DNA of 31,644 bases from positions 1 through 31,644 of the forward strand of contig DASYXZ010000003.1 in the NCBI GenBank assembly GCA_035934315.1, read 5' to 3'. A program made the translations under genes and the position numbers. Below, piece after piece: positions 7,826-15,643 of the stretch. The DNA comes from DASYXZ01 sp035934315 (lineage in GTDB: Bacteria; Acidobacteriota; Terriglobia; UBA7540). The notes under the pieces were generated by a model. The model ran no database searches and had not been told where the DNA came from. It saw nothing but the letters and a program-made list of their open reading frames with translations. The stretch's first letter is position 1. Each line of letters starts with the position of its first letter.

Positions 7826-8617
7826 AGCGTACGCGAGCGGCTTTTCAGTCTGTTTCGGCTATTCGCCCTTTTCACAGTCATGGTGGCGGTGGCGCTGGTG
7901 AGCGCGATCACCACCATTCGTCTGACGATCCACGGCCATCAGGAGGAGACTCCGAACCTTGTAGGCGTCCCGCTTGATTCGGCTGAGCGGATCACCAACG
8001 GCCTGGGTTTGGAACTCAAGGTCGAAGACAAGATTTTCAGCGATAAGTACCCTGCCGACCAGATTGTTTCGCAGGCCCCTCAGCGCGGCTCGCGCGTGAA
8101 GGTGGGTCAGCACGTTCTCGTCCTCGTAAGTCTGGGGCCGCCTCGCATGAGGGTGCCGGAACTTGTGGGCGACACCGAGCGCACCGCGCAAATAACCGCC
8201 GTCCAGCGTGGATTAACAGTAGGTGACATTGCCGCAGTGCACTGGCCGGGGAGCGTTGCAGACCAGGTCATGGCGCAGGATCCGCCGCCTGCCAAGGCTG
8301 AGGTGCACAGCCCTGCGGTCAACATCCTGGTCTCACTCGGTGATCCTCCTCCGGCGTACCTCTGCCCAAGATTCGTTGGCCACACGCTTTCCGACGCCAG
8401 CCGGACCCTTGAGAAATCCGGTTTTAATATTGGACATATTATTCCCGTACCCACGGATGTCTCCCCTTCCGGCACCATCCTCTCGCAGACGCCTCCGCCC
8501 GGAAGCAAGATTGGCCACGACACTCTTTTCGATTTCCAGGTCGCCGGGCCACCGCAGACCGTCCAGCCCGTAACTCCTCCTGCAACTCCGCCGGCTCCCG
8601 GCGTGCCCCCGCAATAG
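7823..8617 (+). CDS. Membrane-anchored protein with three PASTA domains
   Basis: A 264-aa protein with a short basic N-terminus, one membrane helix (about residues 11-32), then three PASTA repeats (about 41-105, 109-172 and 178-241), each with the PxLVG opening and a Q-x-P-x-x-G-x-x-V/I segment. A Pro-rich tail ends it. The topology puts the PASTA repeats outside the cytoplasmic membrane. PASTA domains bind peptidoglycan or muropeptides, usually as the sensor of PknB-type kinases or on PBP2x. Here there is no kinase or transpeptidase domain, so it is an orphan envelope protein of unproven role. No Shine-Dalgarno is evident before ATG 7823. It converges with the homoserine dehydrogenase gene, leaving only 19 bp between stops. 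Confidence 0.88.
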   Translation: MSVRERLFSLFRLFALFTVMVAVALVSAITTIRLTIHGHQEETPNLVGVPLDSAERITNGLGLELKVEDKIFSDKYPADQIVSQAPQRGSRVKVGQHVLVLVSLGPPRMRVPELVGDTERTAQITAVQRGLTVGDIAAVHWPGSVADQVMAQDPPPAKAEVHSPAVNILVSLGDPPPAYLCPRFVGHTLSDASRTLEKSGFNIGHIIPVPTDVSPSGTILSQTPPPGSKIGHDTLFDFQVAGPPQTVQPVTPPATPPAPGVPPQ

Positions 8618-8636
8618 ATTGTTGCGCCGTCATCTC

Positions 8637-9986
8637 TTACGGCAATTCGGCGAAGGGCATGGTGAGGGGGGGCTGGGCGAGAAAGGGCAGCCGCGTGATT
8701 TCCTTGACCGCGCGGGCAACATATTTTTGCTGAACGGGTTCGAGCGTCATCACAAAGGGCAGATGCTTTTTCGGATGATTGGGTTCCTGAAGCACCGAAT
8801 CAATGTTAATGCGGTGCCGGGCCAGAATGACACAGACTTTTGCCAGAATGCCGGGGCGATCGCGGACGACCAGGCGCATGTAAGTGCCCACCACGCTTTC
8901 CCCGGAGGTCACCACTTTGGCCGGGTGCCAGTTCGTATAGCCGAACGCCGAAGTGCTGTGCCCTCCGGCCACAATGTCGCGCGAAATCTGCACGACATCA
9001 GACAACACGGCGACGCCCGTAGGCTCGCCGCCCGCACCGCGCCCGGTGATCGTGGTGTTGCCGCCTTTATTACCCACCAGCAGAATACAGTTGGTGGCGC
9101 CCAGGACGCCGGCCAGTTGCGCGGAACTCGGGATCATCATGGGGCGCACGAAAACTTCAAGGCGCCCGCCCGCGCGCCGACGGGCGCCGGCGATCAATCG
9201 AATCGTGTGGTTCAGGCGGCGGGCGTAGGCGAAATCCACTCCGTCAATCCGTGTTATGCCCTGCACGGGAATATCTTTCACGCTTACTGCGTGGCCAAAA
9301 CAGAGCATGGCGAGAATGGCGATTTTGTAGCGCGCGTCGTAACCTTCAATGTCCATCGTGGGGTCCGGCTCCGCAAAGCCCTTGGCCTGGGCCTCAGCCA
9401 GAGTTTCGGCGAACGAGCAGCCGCGCCGTTCCATTTCCGTCAAAATATAGTTGGTGGTTCCATTCAAGATGCCAAAGACGGCGGTGAAATGCTCGCTCGA
9501 AAGCCCTTCGCGGATGGCGTGAAGAATGGGGGTGCCGCCGGCCACGCAGGCTTCGATCCCCAAGTTCACTCCTGCCGCGCGGCTTTTGGCCACCAGCTCC
9601 ATGCCGTGTTCCGCCGCCAGTTGCTTGTTGGCCGTCACCAGATGTTTGCGGGCGTTGAGAGCCGCGAGCGCGATGGCGCGGGCGGTCTTGAGTTCTCCCA
9701 CCAGCTCCACCACGATGTCGATTTCGGGGTCGCGCACCACGCGCTTCCAGTCGTGGGTCGTTTGCACCGTCCGCCCCATCCATGTAACGTCCCGCTTGTG
9801 GATGGTGCGCGAGCAAACGGTTTTCAATTCCAGGGCGCACCCCAGGCGCCGTTCGATTTCCCTGCGGTGCTCGAGCAACACTTTGATGGTTCCAGTTCCC
9901 ACCGTGCCCAAGCCAATTACGCCGAGGCGAATCGTCCGGCGGAGCGACTGTGAACCGCGAAGGGTGCTGGTGATTCGATTTGCCAT
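8637..9986 (-). CDS. hom: Homoserine dehydrogenase with C-terminal ACT domain
   Basis: A 449-aa protein if started at ATG 9986. A GTG at 9995, overlapping the upstream stop, would add three residues. The NAD(P)-binding GLGTVG is at residues 25-30, TANKQLA holds the conserved catalytic-region lysine, and ACVAGGTPI plus GILNGTTNYIL are classic homoserine dehydrogenase signatures. A C-terminal ACT domain (from RLVVRDRPGILAKV onward) implies feedback control by an amino acid, usually threonine. It reduces aspartate semialdehyde to homoserine for Thr and Met synthesis. Only 2 bp separate it from the GH35 beta-galactosidase stop, so it appears co-transcribed with sugar-acid and glycosidase genes, an unusual partner for an amino-acid enzyme. 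A homoserine-using PLP enzyme family gene lies about 4.4 kb away. Confidence 0.96.
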   Translation of the reverse strand: MANRITSTLRGSQSLRRTIRLGVIGLGTVGTGTIKVLLEHRREIERRLGCALELKTVCSRTIHKRDVTWMGRTVQTTHDWKRVVRDPEIDIVVELVGELKTARAIALAALNARKHLVTANKQLAAEHGMELVAKSRAAGVNLGIEACVAGGTPILHAIREGLSSEHFTAVFGILNGTTNYILTEMERRGCSFAETLAEAQAKGFAEPDPTMDIEGYDARYKIAILAMLCFGHAVSVKDIPVQGITRIDGVDFAYARRLNHTIRLIAGARRRAGGRLEVFVRPMMIPSSAQLAGVLGATNCILLVGNKGGNTTITGRGAGGEPTGVAVLSDVVQISRDIVAGGHSTSAFGYTNWHPAKVVTSGESVVGTYMRLVVRDRPGILAKVCVILARHRINIDSVLQEPNHPKKHLPFVMTLEPVQQKYVARAVKEITRLPFLAQPPLTMPFAELP

Positions 9987-9988
9987 AT

Positions 9989-12778
9989 TCACCACTCAAA
10001 TTCAACGCGCGTTCGGCGCGTCGCGAATTCATCGTAAGGTGTAATCCGGAGCGTTCGAATAGCTTGCAGCTCGCGGATGTAGGCGAGAACGATGGTTAGA
10101 ACATTTTTCTGTTTGCGGTCGAAAAAAAGATAAGGCTCCGGAAGATAGAAATCTTTTTGCGGGCCGGCCGTGGCATAACGCCCGATAAACTTTCCGTTGA
10201 GATAGAGCAACGCGTCCCGCTCGGCCTCAAAGGAAAGTTTCAAGGGGACCGACCATTCTTGGGGCGGAGCTTCCAGAGTAAACTCTGCGCGACACCAGGT
10301 GAATACGGGGGTCAATTCCTTTGAGGAAGCAACGCCCGATAAGGAGACAGTCTGGCCGCGGGGAGAAAATGCCGGGTCAAGTTCTCTCCCCTTTATTGGC
10401 CCCGGAAATAGTTGAACCTGCCAGGAATCAATCGCTGCGCCGGTCTGCGCGTCTGTCCCCAGGCGGACGGATTCGATGCCGTGCAGTTCGCCGATGTTGG
10501 CGCCGAAATTAGGGCTGCCGAAAAGCTCGTACACAATTTCAATCAAGTTTGCACCGGCCTGGGTATTTTCCGGCAAGGGAATTTCAACCTGCTTTTTTGT
10601 GTTGGACGCTTCGCTCACCAGCTTGCCGTTCAGGAAAACTTTTTTCGCGTCGTCGGCGAAAGCGGAGATGAACATTTTGGGCTGGCCGTTGACGCTAAAC
10701 TGCGCGCGATATTTAACGTACCCGTAAGGCAGCGGGCCAAGGTCTTCCAGGGCGCGGAGCGGTGTGTTGATCCAGGCGCCCACACTGGGATCGAATTTTT
10801 CCTCCCATGTTTCCACTTCGCTCAACGAGAAAGACCGCGTGGGCGCCGGCGGCGTTGTGACATGCAGGCGCGCTGTCCGCCAATGCCGGTCGTAGTTGAA
10901 CTCCGTCGGGGCGCCATCGGCAAAACATTTGGTGGGCAGCGGAGGCAGGAGCACGGTGAGATCATGTTCGCCAGGGGAAAATTCCAGGTCCACATAATTT
11001 GTTTTCTTCGTCGTCCCGCTATCTCCCAACATGGCGATGTCCGAGATAAACGGGACGGAATACGGTTTGGTATCGTCGGAGCCGGGAATGAGTTTGGGAG
11101 AAAATTCTCCCGTCCAGGTCCGCAACGCTCGTTCGCGCGGAAGCACAATCACCAGCAAGTGGTTGTTGACGAGGAGAATTTTTTCCGGCTTATCCAGGCG
11201 CAGGCCAATCACCACGGATTCGTATTCCTCGTCCCAGTATTGATAGACGGTTTCGCCCTCCACCTGCGGCTCCTTTAAAGTCGCCAGGCCGATTTCCACC
11301 AATCGTCCGGGCTCGTCGTACAGAATCAAATAGTGCCGGTCAAGATTCAGGCCGTGGGCCAACACTTCCGCCGTCGAGTAGCGAAGCTGGCTGCCGGCGA
11401 TGGGCACCTGCACACCCAGCATTTTCATTTCCCGCGGACCGATTTCCAGTTCGCCTTCACGCGGCGCCGTGATGGGACGTAGCGTGGGACTGTTGGGATC
11501 GTGGAACGTCATCTTGAATGTGTGACCGGCATTCGCATTCTCGCGCACAAACACCACGGCGCTCTTGCCATTCACACGCTCCGTCACGCTCACTTCTTTT
11601 TGTGTCGAGGATGGTGCAGATTGCGGCATTTTGGCGCGGGTCAAAACGTTTCCGTACATTCCAAGAAAAGCGCCGATGCCGCGCGCCGCGTAATATTTTT
11701 CCCAAAGTCCGCCGGGCTCGCGCAGAGGCGCGGCGTAGTCGTAGGTGGTGGTTAAATTCTTTGCCGCCCAATCGAAATTTGTTCCGCCGAATCCCATGTA
11801 GTAGCTGAAGTAGGTGACGCCCTGCTCCATCACCGTTTTCGAAAGCAGGTTGAGCTGCGCGCCGTTCACGCCTTCCTGGTCCACGGAAAGTTTGCCGCCC
11901 ACCTGGCTGAACCATCCCCCCTGCAACTCCGTCACGCCCAGCGGGGATGCGGGCTCCTCCCGGCGCAGTTTGTCGAGGGCGGGTTCCACCTGCTTCAAAA
12001 TATTCCAGCGCGGATAAAAGTTGCAGGTGTCCATGATGCGCGCCATGTCCGCATCAGAGTTTTCACGAGCCTGCCGCGTCCAGCAGGTAATGATGGGCAC
12101 GTCGATGCCGCCCGTCCACGCCATCTGGGCGAGGGCGCGGATGTACTCCTTCCGCTCGGGGTCCGGCAAGGGCGGCCTGAAATCATATTCGTTTTCCACC
12201 TGCATCATGATGATGGGTCCGCCCACCGTCACTTGATGCCGCTGAATCACGGGCAGAACCTGGCTGTACCAGTGCCTGGAAGTCTTGAGGCTTTCGGGAT
12301 GGTTCGAGCGGAGCGGGAATCGCCGGGCAATCACCCAATGGGGGAAACCGCCCGCGTCCCATTCCGCGCAAACATATGGCCCGGGCCGCGCGATCATCCA
12401 AAATTTCATTTCCGCGACGAGCTTGATGAAATCCTCAAACTCGCCCAGGTCCGCGCGGCCTTCCTGCGGTTCGTGATAGTTCCAGAAAACATAAGTTTCG
12501 ATGGTATTGAATCCCGCCCGCCGAAGTTTTTGCAGGCGGTCGCGCCACAATTCGCGCGGGCAGCGCGGATAGTGGAAAGCGGCGCTAAATATGAAAGCGT
12601 CTTTGTCGTTGATGATGAAGCAATCGGCGTCGTAGCGGATCAGGTGCGGGTTTTCGAACTGATCTTGGTCTTGCTCCGGCACGAGGATGGCGAAACGGTG
12701 CCCGCCCGGAACGCCCAGCTTTGCGGCGAGTGGCGCGCCGAGAGCGGATTGGAGAAATCGTCGTCGCGTGGGTTTCAT
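9989..12778 (-). CDS. Exported beta-galactosidase-like glycoside hydrolase, family GH35
   Basis: A 929-aa protein. The N-terminus MKPTRRRFLQSALGAP is a twin-arginine signal. The GH35 barrel is clear: FHYPRCPRELWRDRL (residues 68-82), NTIETYVFWNYHEP (91 onward), GPYVCAEWDAGGFP (133-146), and QVENEY (193-198), which holds the acid/base Glu. VTELQGG near residue 283 is the nucleophile segment. The remainder forms beta-sandwich domains, including jelly-roll segments with YLNGKFIGRY. It hydrolyses terminal beta-galactosyl residues, probably from plant polysaccharide fragments, in the periplasm or outside. It lies 191 bp downstream of the DgoD-like dehydratase, matching galactose oxidation via galactonate, and 2 bp upstream of hom. 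Exact linkage specificity is unknown. Confidence 0.94.
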   Translation of the reverse strand: MKPTRRRFLQSALGAPLAAKLGVPGGHRFAILVPEQDQDQFENPHLIRYDADCFIINDKDAFIFSAAFHYPRCPRELWRDRLQKLRRAGFNTIETYVFWNYHEPQEGRADLGEFEDFIKLVAEMKFWMIARPGPYVCAEWDAGGFPHWVIARRFPLRSNHPESLKTSRHWYSQVLPVIQRHQVTVGGPIIMMQVENEYDFRPPLPDPERKEYIRALAQMAWTGGIDVPIITCWTRQARENSDADMARIMDTCNFYPRWNILKQVEPALDKLRREEPASPLGVTELQGGWFSQVGGKLSVDQEGVNGAQLNLLSKTVMEQGVTYFSYYMGFGGTNFDWAAKNLTTTYDYAAPLREPGGLWEKYYAARGIGAFLGMYGNVLTRAKMPQSAPSSTQKEVSVTERVNGKSAVVFVRENANAGHTFKMTFHDPNSPTLRPITAPREGELEIGPREMKMLGVQVPIAGSQLRYSTAEVLAHGLNLDRHYLILYDEPGRLVEIGLATLKEPQVEGETVYQYWDEEYESVVIGLRLDKPEKILLVNNHLLVIVLPRERALRTWTGEFSPKLIPGSDDTKPYSVPFISDIAMLGDSGTTKKTNYVDLEFSPGEHDLTVLLPPLPTKCFADGAPTEFNYDRHWRTARLHVTTPPAPTRSFSLSEVETWEEKFDPSVGAWINTPLRALEDLGPLPYGYVKYRAQFSVNGQPKMFISAFADDAKKVFLNGKLVSEASNTKKQVEIPLPENTQAGANLIEIVYELFGSPNFGANIGELHGIESVRLGTDAQTGAAIDSWQVQLFPGPIKGRELDPAFSPRGQTVSLSGVASSKELTPVFTWCRAEFTLEAPPQEWSVPLKLSFEAERDALLYLNGKFIGRYATAGPQKDFYLPEPYLFFDRKQKNVLTIVLAYIRELQAIRTLRITPYDEFATRRTRVEFEW

Positions 12779-12885
12779 AAAAAATTGAGAACTCTAAAAA
12801 CCAATCCTCCGGCGGGCCTTAACAGGCGGAGGGGGAGGCAGCGCCATGAGCCACCCAACCTGAAATAACAATTGGTGATCTCAAA

Positions 12886-12912
12886 TTTGAGGCTTCAATT
12901 TGAAACCTCAAA
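12886..12912. promoter_or_regulatory. 27-bp near-perfect palindrome upstream of the GH35 gene
   Basis: Arms TTTGAGG (12886-12892) and CCTCAAA (12906-12912) surround TTCAA/TTGAA with one mismatched pair and a single central base. A second perfect palindrome, CTCAAATTTGAG (12880-12891), overlaps its left arm. The site lies 108 bp before the GH35 start in the 191-bp gap after the DgoD-like gene. Candidate operator for a dimeric regulator or an mRNA hairpin. No regulator gene is adjacent. Confidence 0.45.
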
Positions 12913-12935
12913 GGTTCGGCACCGATTCGGATGCC

Positions 12936-12976
12936 TGAATCCTAAATCCTGAATCCTTGATCCTTTATCCTATCCC
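12936..12976. repeat. Degenerate heptanucleotide array at the DgoD-like stop codon
   Basis: Units TGAATCC, TAAATCC, TGAATCC, TTGATCC, TTTATCC, then TATCCC on the plus strand. The stop codon of the minus-strand dehydratase (12970-12972) is built from the last units. In the coding sense the unit is GGATTCA-like. Confidence 0.65.
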
Positions 12977-14124
12977 TTCCGAAATTGCCGCATGTGCCAA
13001 TCCGACTCCCACATATTAAAGAAGCCTTCTTTGAACGGGTGCTCCTTGATTAAATCCTCGTTCAACTCGATTCCCAATCCCGGTTTTTCAGGCGGGTAGA
13101 AATAACCATCGCGAGGGCGCGGAGTGCCCGGCACGGCGTCCACCACCCAGGTCTCGGAAAAGTCATCGAAGCATTCCTGGACTTTGATATTGGTGGTGCA
13201 GAAATCAAAGTGGATGCTGGCCGCCGTGCAAACGGGCCCGTTCGAGTTGTGCGGGGCCATGATGATGGACCGCATGTCGGCGATGGCGGCTATCTTTTTC
13301 ATTTCCATAATTCCGCCCGCGTGGACGACGTCGGGTTGAAAAATATCCACCGCGCCGGACTCCAGCACCTCGCGCACGCCCTGGTGGGTGAAGCAGCGCT
13401 CGCCGGTGGCCACGGGCAGATTGACGTGTTCCGCCACCTTGATGAGTGACGGAACGTCTTCCGGAGCGCACGGCTCTTCAATCCAGCCCGGGCGGTAGGG
13501 TTCAAGCATGCGCGCCACATCGATGGCGGTCGACGCGCTGAAGCGCCCGTGCATTTCCACATAGATTTCAATGTCCGGCCCCACGGCCTCGCGCAAGGCC
13601 GCGACCAAATCCACGGAAAGTCTTTTCTCCTTGTCGGAGATTTCAAGGCCGCCGGGGCCGAACGGGTCCACCTTGAACGCCTTGTAGCCTTTGTCCAGCA
13701 CTACCTTGACGCGCTTGGCAAACTCCTCCGGCTTGCGCTCCACGGTGTACCAGGCGTTGGCGTAAGCCTTGATTTTTTCGTGGCAACGCCCGCCCAGTAT
13801 TTTCCAAACCGGCTGGCCGCAAGCTTTCCCCACGATGTCCCAGCAGGCAATCTCGATGCCGCTCATCACGGTGGTGGCGATGGCGCCGCCCCGCCAAAAT
13901 TCATTGCGATACATGCGCAGGCACAGGTCCTCGGTATTAAAAGGGTCTGAGCCGATCACATGGCGGCGCACTGCGCCTTGAATGTAGCCCAGTACGCCCT
14001 CTTCGCGGTTTTGCAGCGTACATTCGCCGATGCCCACCAACCCTTCATCTGTTTTGACTTTAAGGAAGATAAGATTTCGCCAGCTCGTTCCCAACACCAT
14101 TGTTTCAACCGAAGTGATTTTCAC
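12970..14124 (-). CDS. Mandelate racemase/enolase superfamily sugar-acid dehydratase, D-galactonate dehydratase-like
   Basis: A 384-aa protein with the enolase-superfamily capping domain and TIM barrel. Spacing of the active-site residues matches E. coli DgoD with a constant offset of 7: E190 (Asp183 in DgoD), H192, E216, E242 for acid and metal ligands, and the general base H292 in MAPHNSNGP. KAFKVDPFG (148-156) and VHAGG (267-271) also fit. The first metal ligand is Glu instead of Asp. The family dehydrates aldonic acids to 2-keto-3-deoxy acids. A galactonate role suits the adjacent GH35 beta-galactosidase. L-rhamnonate or L-fuconate cannot be excluded and would complete the rhamnose route encoded at 829-7573. 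The start is GTG 14124 with AGAGAGG 7 bases upstream. Confidence 0.9.
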   Translation of the reverse strand: MKITSVETMVLGTSWRNLIFLKVKTDEGLVGIGECTLQNREEGVLGYIQGAVRRHVIGSDPFNTEDLCLRMYRNEFWRGGAIATTVMSGIEIACWDIVGKACGQPVWKILGGRCHEKIKAYANAWYTVERKPEEFAKRVKVVLDKGYKAFKVDPFGPGGLEISDKEKRLSVDLVAALREAVGPDIEIYVEMHGRFSASTAIDVARMLEPYRPGWIEEPCAPEDVPSLIKVAEHVNLPVATGERCFTHQGVREVLESGAVDIFQPDVVHAGGIMEMKKIAAIADMRSIIMAPHNSNGPVCTAASIHFDFCTTNIKVQECFDDFSETWVVDAVPGTPRPRDGYFYPPEKPGLGIELNEDLIKEHPFKEGFFNMWESDWHMRQFRKG

Positions 14125-14221
14125 GTTGGAGCCTCTCTAAAAATTTTCACCCGCAAAGTATCAGGGCGAATTGAAGTATCTCCCGACCCGATGGAGGTGA
14201 GTTGAAAAATTTAGCCGAAAA

Positions 14222-14250
14222 TTGGATTTAAAACAATGAGGGATTATTAT
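14222..14250 (+). promoter_or_regulatory. Candidate sigma-70 promoter for the PLP enzyme gene
   Basis: TTGGAT (14222-14227), a 17-base spacer, then TATTAT (14245-14250), about 107 bp before the ATG at 14357. In the same 232-bp divergent gap, a weaker minus-strand pair TTGTTT/TAAATT (14236 to 14208, spacer 17) could serve the dehydratase operon, so the two promoters may overlap. Motif match only. Confidence 0.4.
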
Positions 14251-14356
14251 TGTCTCTCCGCAATTCCGTTGAACTGGCACTTCCCCTAATGGCCAACGCG
14301 GGGTACTCTAAAGCCGTTCGCAACGAAGCCAAACGTCAGATGAACCGAGGTGCCCC

Positions 14357-15535
14357 ATGAAGAACGAACACGAATTCGCCACGCTGGCCGTTCACGCCGG
14401 TGAAGCTCCCTGCGCGGCCACCGGGGCGCTCGACACGCCCATCTACCAGTCCACTACTTTTGTATCTGTTGACTCCGATGAGATGGCCGCCGTTTACGGT
14501 GATGAGAAGTTTGGATATATGTACACGCGTTATGGCAACCCGACCATCAGGGCGCTGGAAGAAAAAATGGCGGCGCTGGAAGGCGGTGAGGCCGCGCTGG
14601 CCACCGCGTCAGGCATGGCCGCCATCTCCACCGCGATTCTCGGCTATGTCAAGACCGGCGAGCACGTGGTTTCGGCGCGATCGCTTTACGGCGCAGCCTA
14701 CAATTTCATGAACAAAAAACTGCCGCGCATGGGTGCATCAGCCACGTTTGTTTCCTCGCCTCGCGTCGAGGATTTCGAGCGAGCCATCCAGCCCAACACG
14801 CGCCTGATTTATTTTGAGACGCCCAGCAACCCCATCATGGAGATTCTTGACGTGGCCGGAATCGCGGCTCTGGGCCGCGCGCGCGGCATCCCCACCATGA
14901 TTGACAACACGTTTGCCAGCCCGGCCCTTCAGCAGCCGATTGCTTCCGGCGTGACCGTGGTGGTTCATTCAGCGACAAAATATCTTTGCGGGCACGGCGA
15001 CGCGATGGGCGGCATTATCGTGGGCCCCAAGGCTTACATTTCTGACCTACTCCACGAAGTTTTTCGTGATCTCGGCGGCGTGATCAGCCCGTTCAACGCC
15101 TGGCTGATCCTGCGCGGCATCCATACTCTTCATGTGCGCATGCCCGCGCATTGTTCGAACGCACAGCGGATTGCGGAATTTCTCGCCCAGCATCCCAAGG
15201 TCGAGCGGGTGAATTATCCCGGCTTGCCGAAAGATCCCGGGCACGAGTTGGCCAGGAAGCAAATGAAGGCGTTTGGCGCCATGATCAGTTTTGAGGCCAA
15301 AGGCGGCTACGAGGGCGGCAAGAAAGTGATGGACCGCGTAAAGATTTTCGCGCGCGCCGCGAGCCTGGGCGACACGCGGTCGTTGATCGTCCACTCCGCC
15401 TCCACCAGCCACCGCGCCGTGCCTCGCGAACAGCGCGTGGCCATTGGCGTCACGGATGGCCTCGTGCGGTTGTCCGTGGGCATCGAGTCGGCCAACGACC
15501 TGATAAAGGACCTTGACCAGGCGCTGGCCTTTTAA
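14357..15535 (+). CDS. Trans-sulfuration family PLP enzyme (cystathionine gamma-synthase/O-acylhomoserine sulfhydrylase/methionine gamma-lyase type)
   Basis: A 392-aa cytoplasmic PLP enzyme of the Cys/Met metabolism family. The PLP lysine is K208 in HSATKYLCGHGD. YTRYGNP (56-62), SGMAAI (85-90), Y111 and D183 of MIDNTFASP are the other cofactor and substrate positions. The C-terminal VRLSVGIE is typical. Members make or break C-S bonds of homocysteine, cystathionine or methionine. The position occupied by the special Cys of methionine gamma-lyase reads as Ala here (YGAAYNF), which argues mildly for a biosynthetic role. A homoserine dehydrogenase gene lies nearby on the other strand. The start ATG has GAGGTG 5 bases upstream. 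No SAM riboswitch was recognised in the 5' region. Confidence 0.93.
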   Translation: MKNEHEFATLAVHAGEAPCAATGALDTPIYQSTTFVSVDSDEMAAVYGDEKFGYMYTRYGNPTIRALEEKMAALEGGEAALATASGMAAISTAILGYVKTGEHVVSARSLYGAAYNFMNKKLPRMGASATFVSSPRVEDFERAIQPNTRLIYFETPSNPIMEILDVAGIAALGRARGIPTMIDNTFASPALQQPIASGVTVVVHSATKYLCGHGDAMGGIIVGPKAYISDLLHEVFRDLGGVISPFNAWLILRGIHTLHVRMPAHCSNAQRIAEFLAQHPKVERVNYPGLPKDPGHELARKQMKAFGAMISFEAKGGYEGGKKVMDRVKIFARAASLGDTRSLIVHSASTSHRAVPREQRVAIGVTDGLVRLSVGIESANDLIKDLDQALAF

Positions 15536-15643
15536 GGAACCGTCCAGCGGAGGACAGGCGAACCTGGAAATTCTCCAGTTGCCCTGCATGAGGTCACGGT
15601 AGTAATCTGGCGACGGCCATTTTTTCATCTGGAGACCTTCGTC

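Noticed and set aside
10412..11278. Long open frame antisense to the GH35 gene (also 5934-6743, 3229-3900 and 8619-9953 on the plus strand)
   Set aside because: These mirror the codon structure of well-identified minus-strand genes, show no domain, and are typical antisense open frames of GC-rich DNA.
12936..12976. CRISPR-like repeat
   Set aside because: Units are 7 bp, contiguous and degenerate, with no spacers and no cas genes.
14251..14356. SAM or other riboswitch before the trans-sulfuration enzyme
   Set aside because: No conserved aptamer core or terminator/antiterminator pair could be recognised in the leader.
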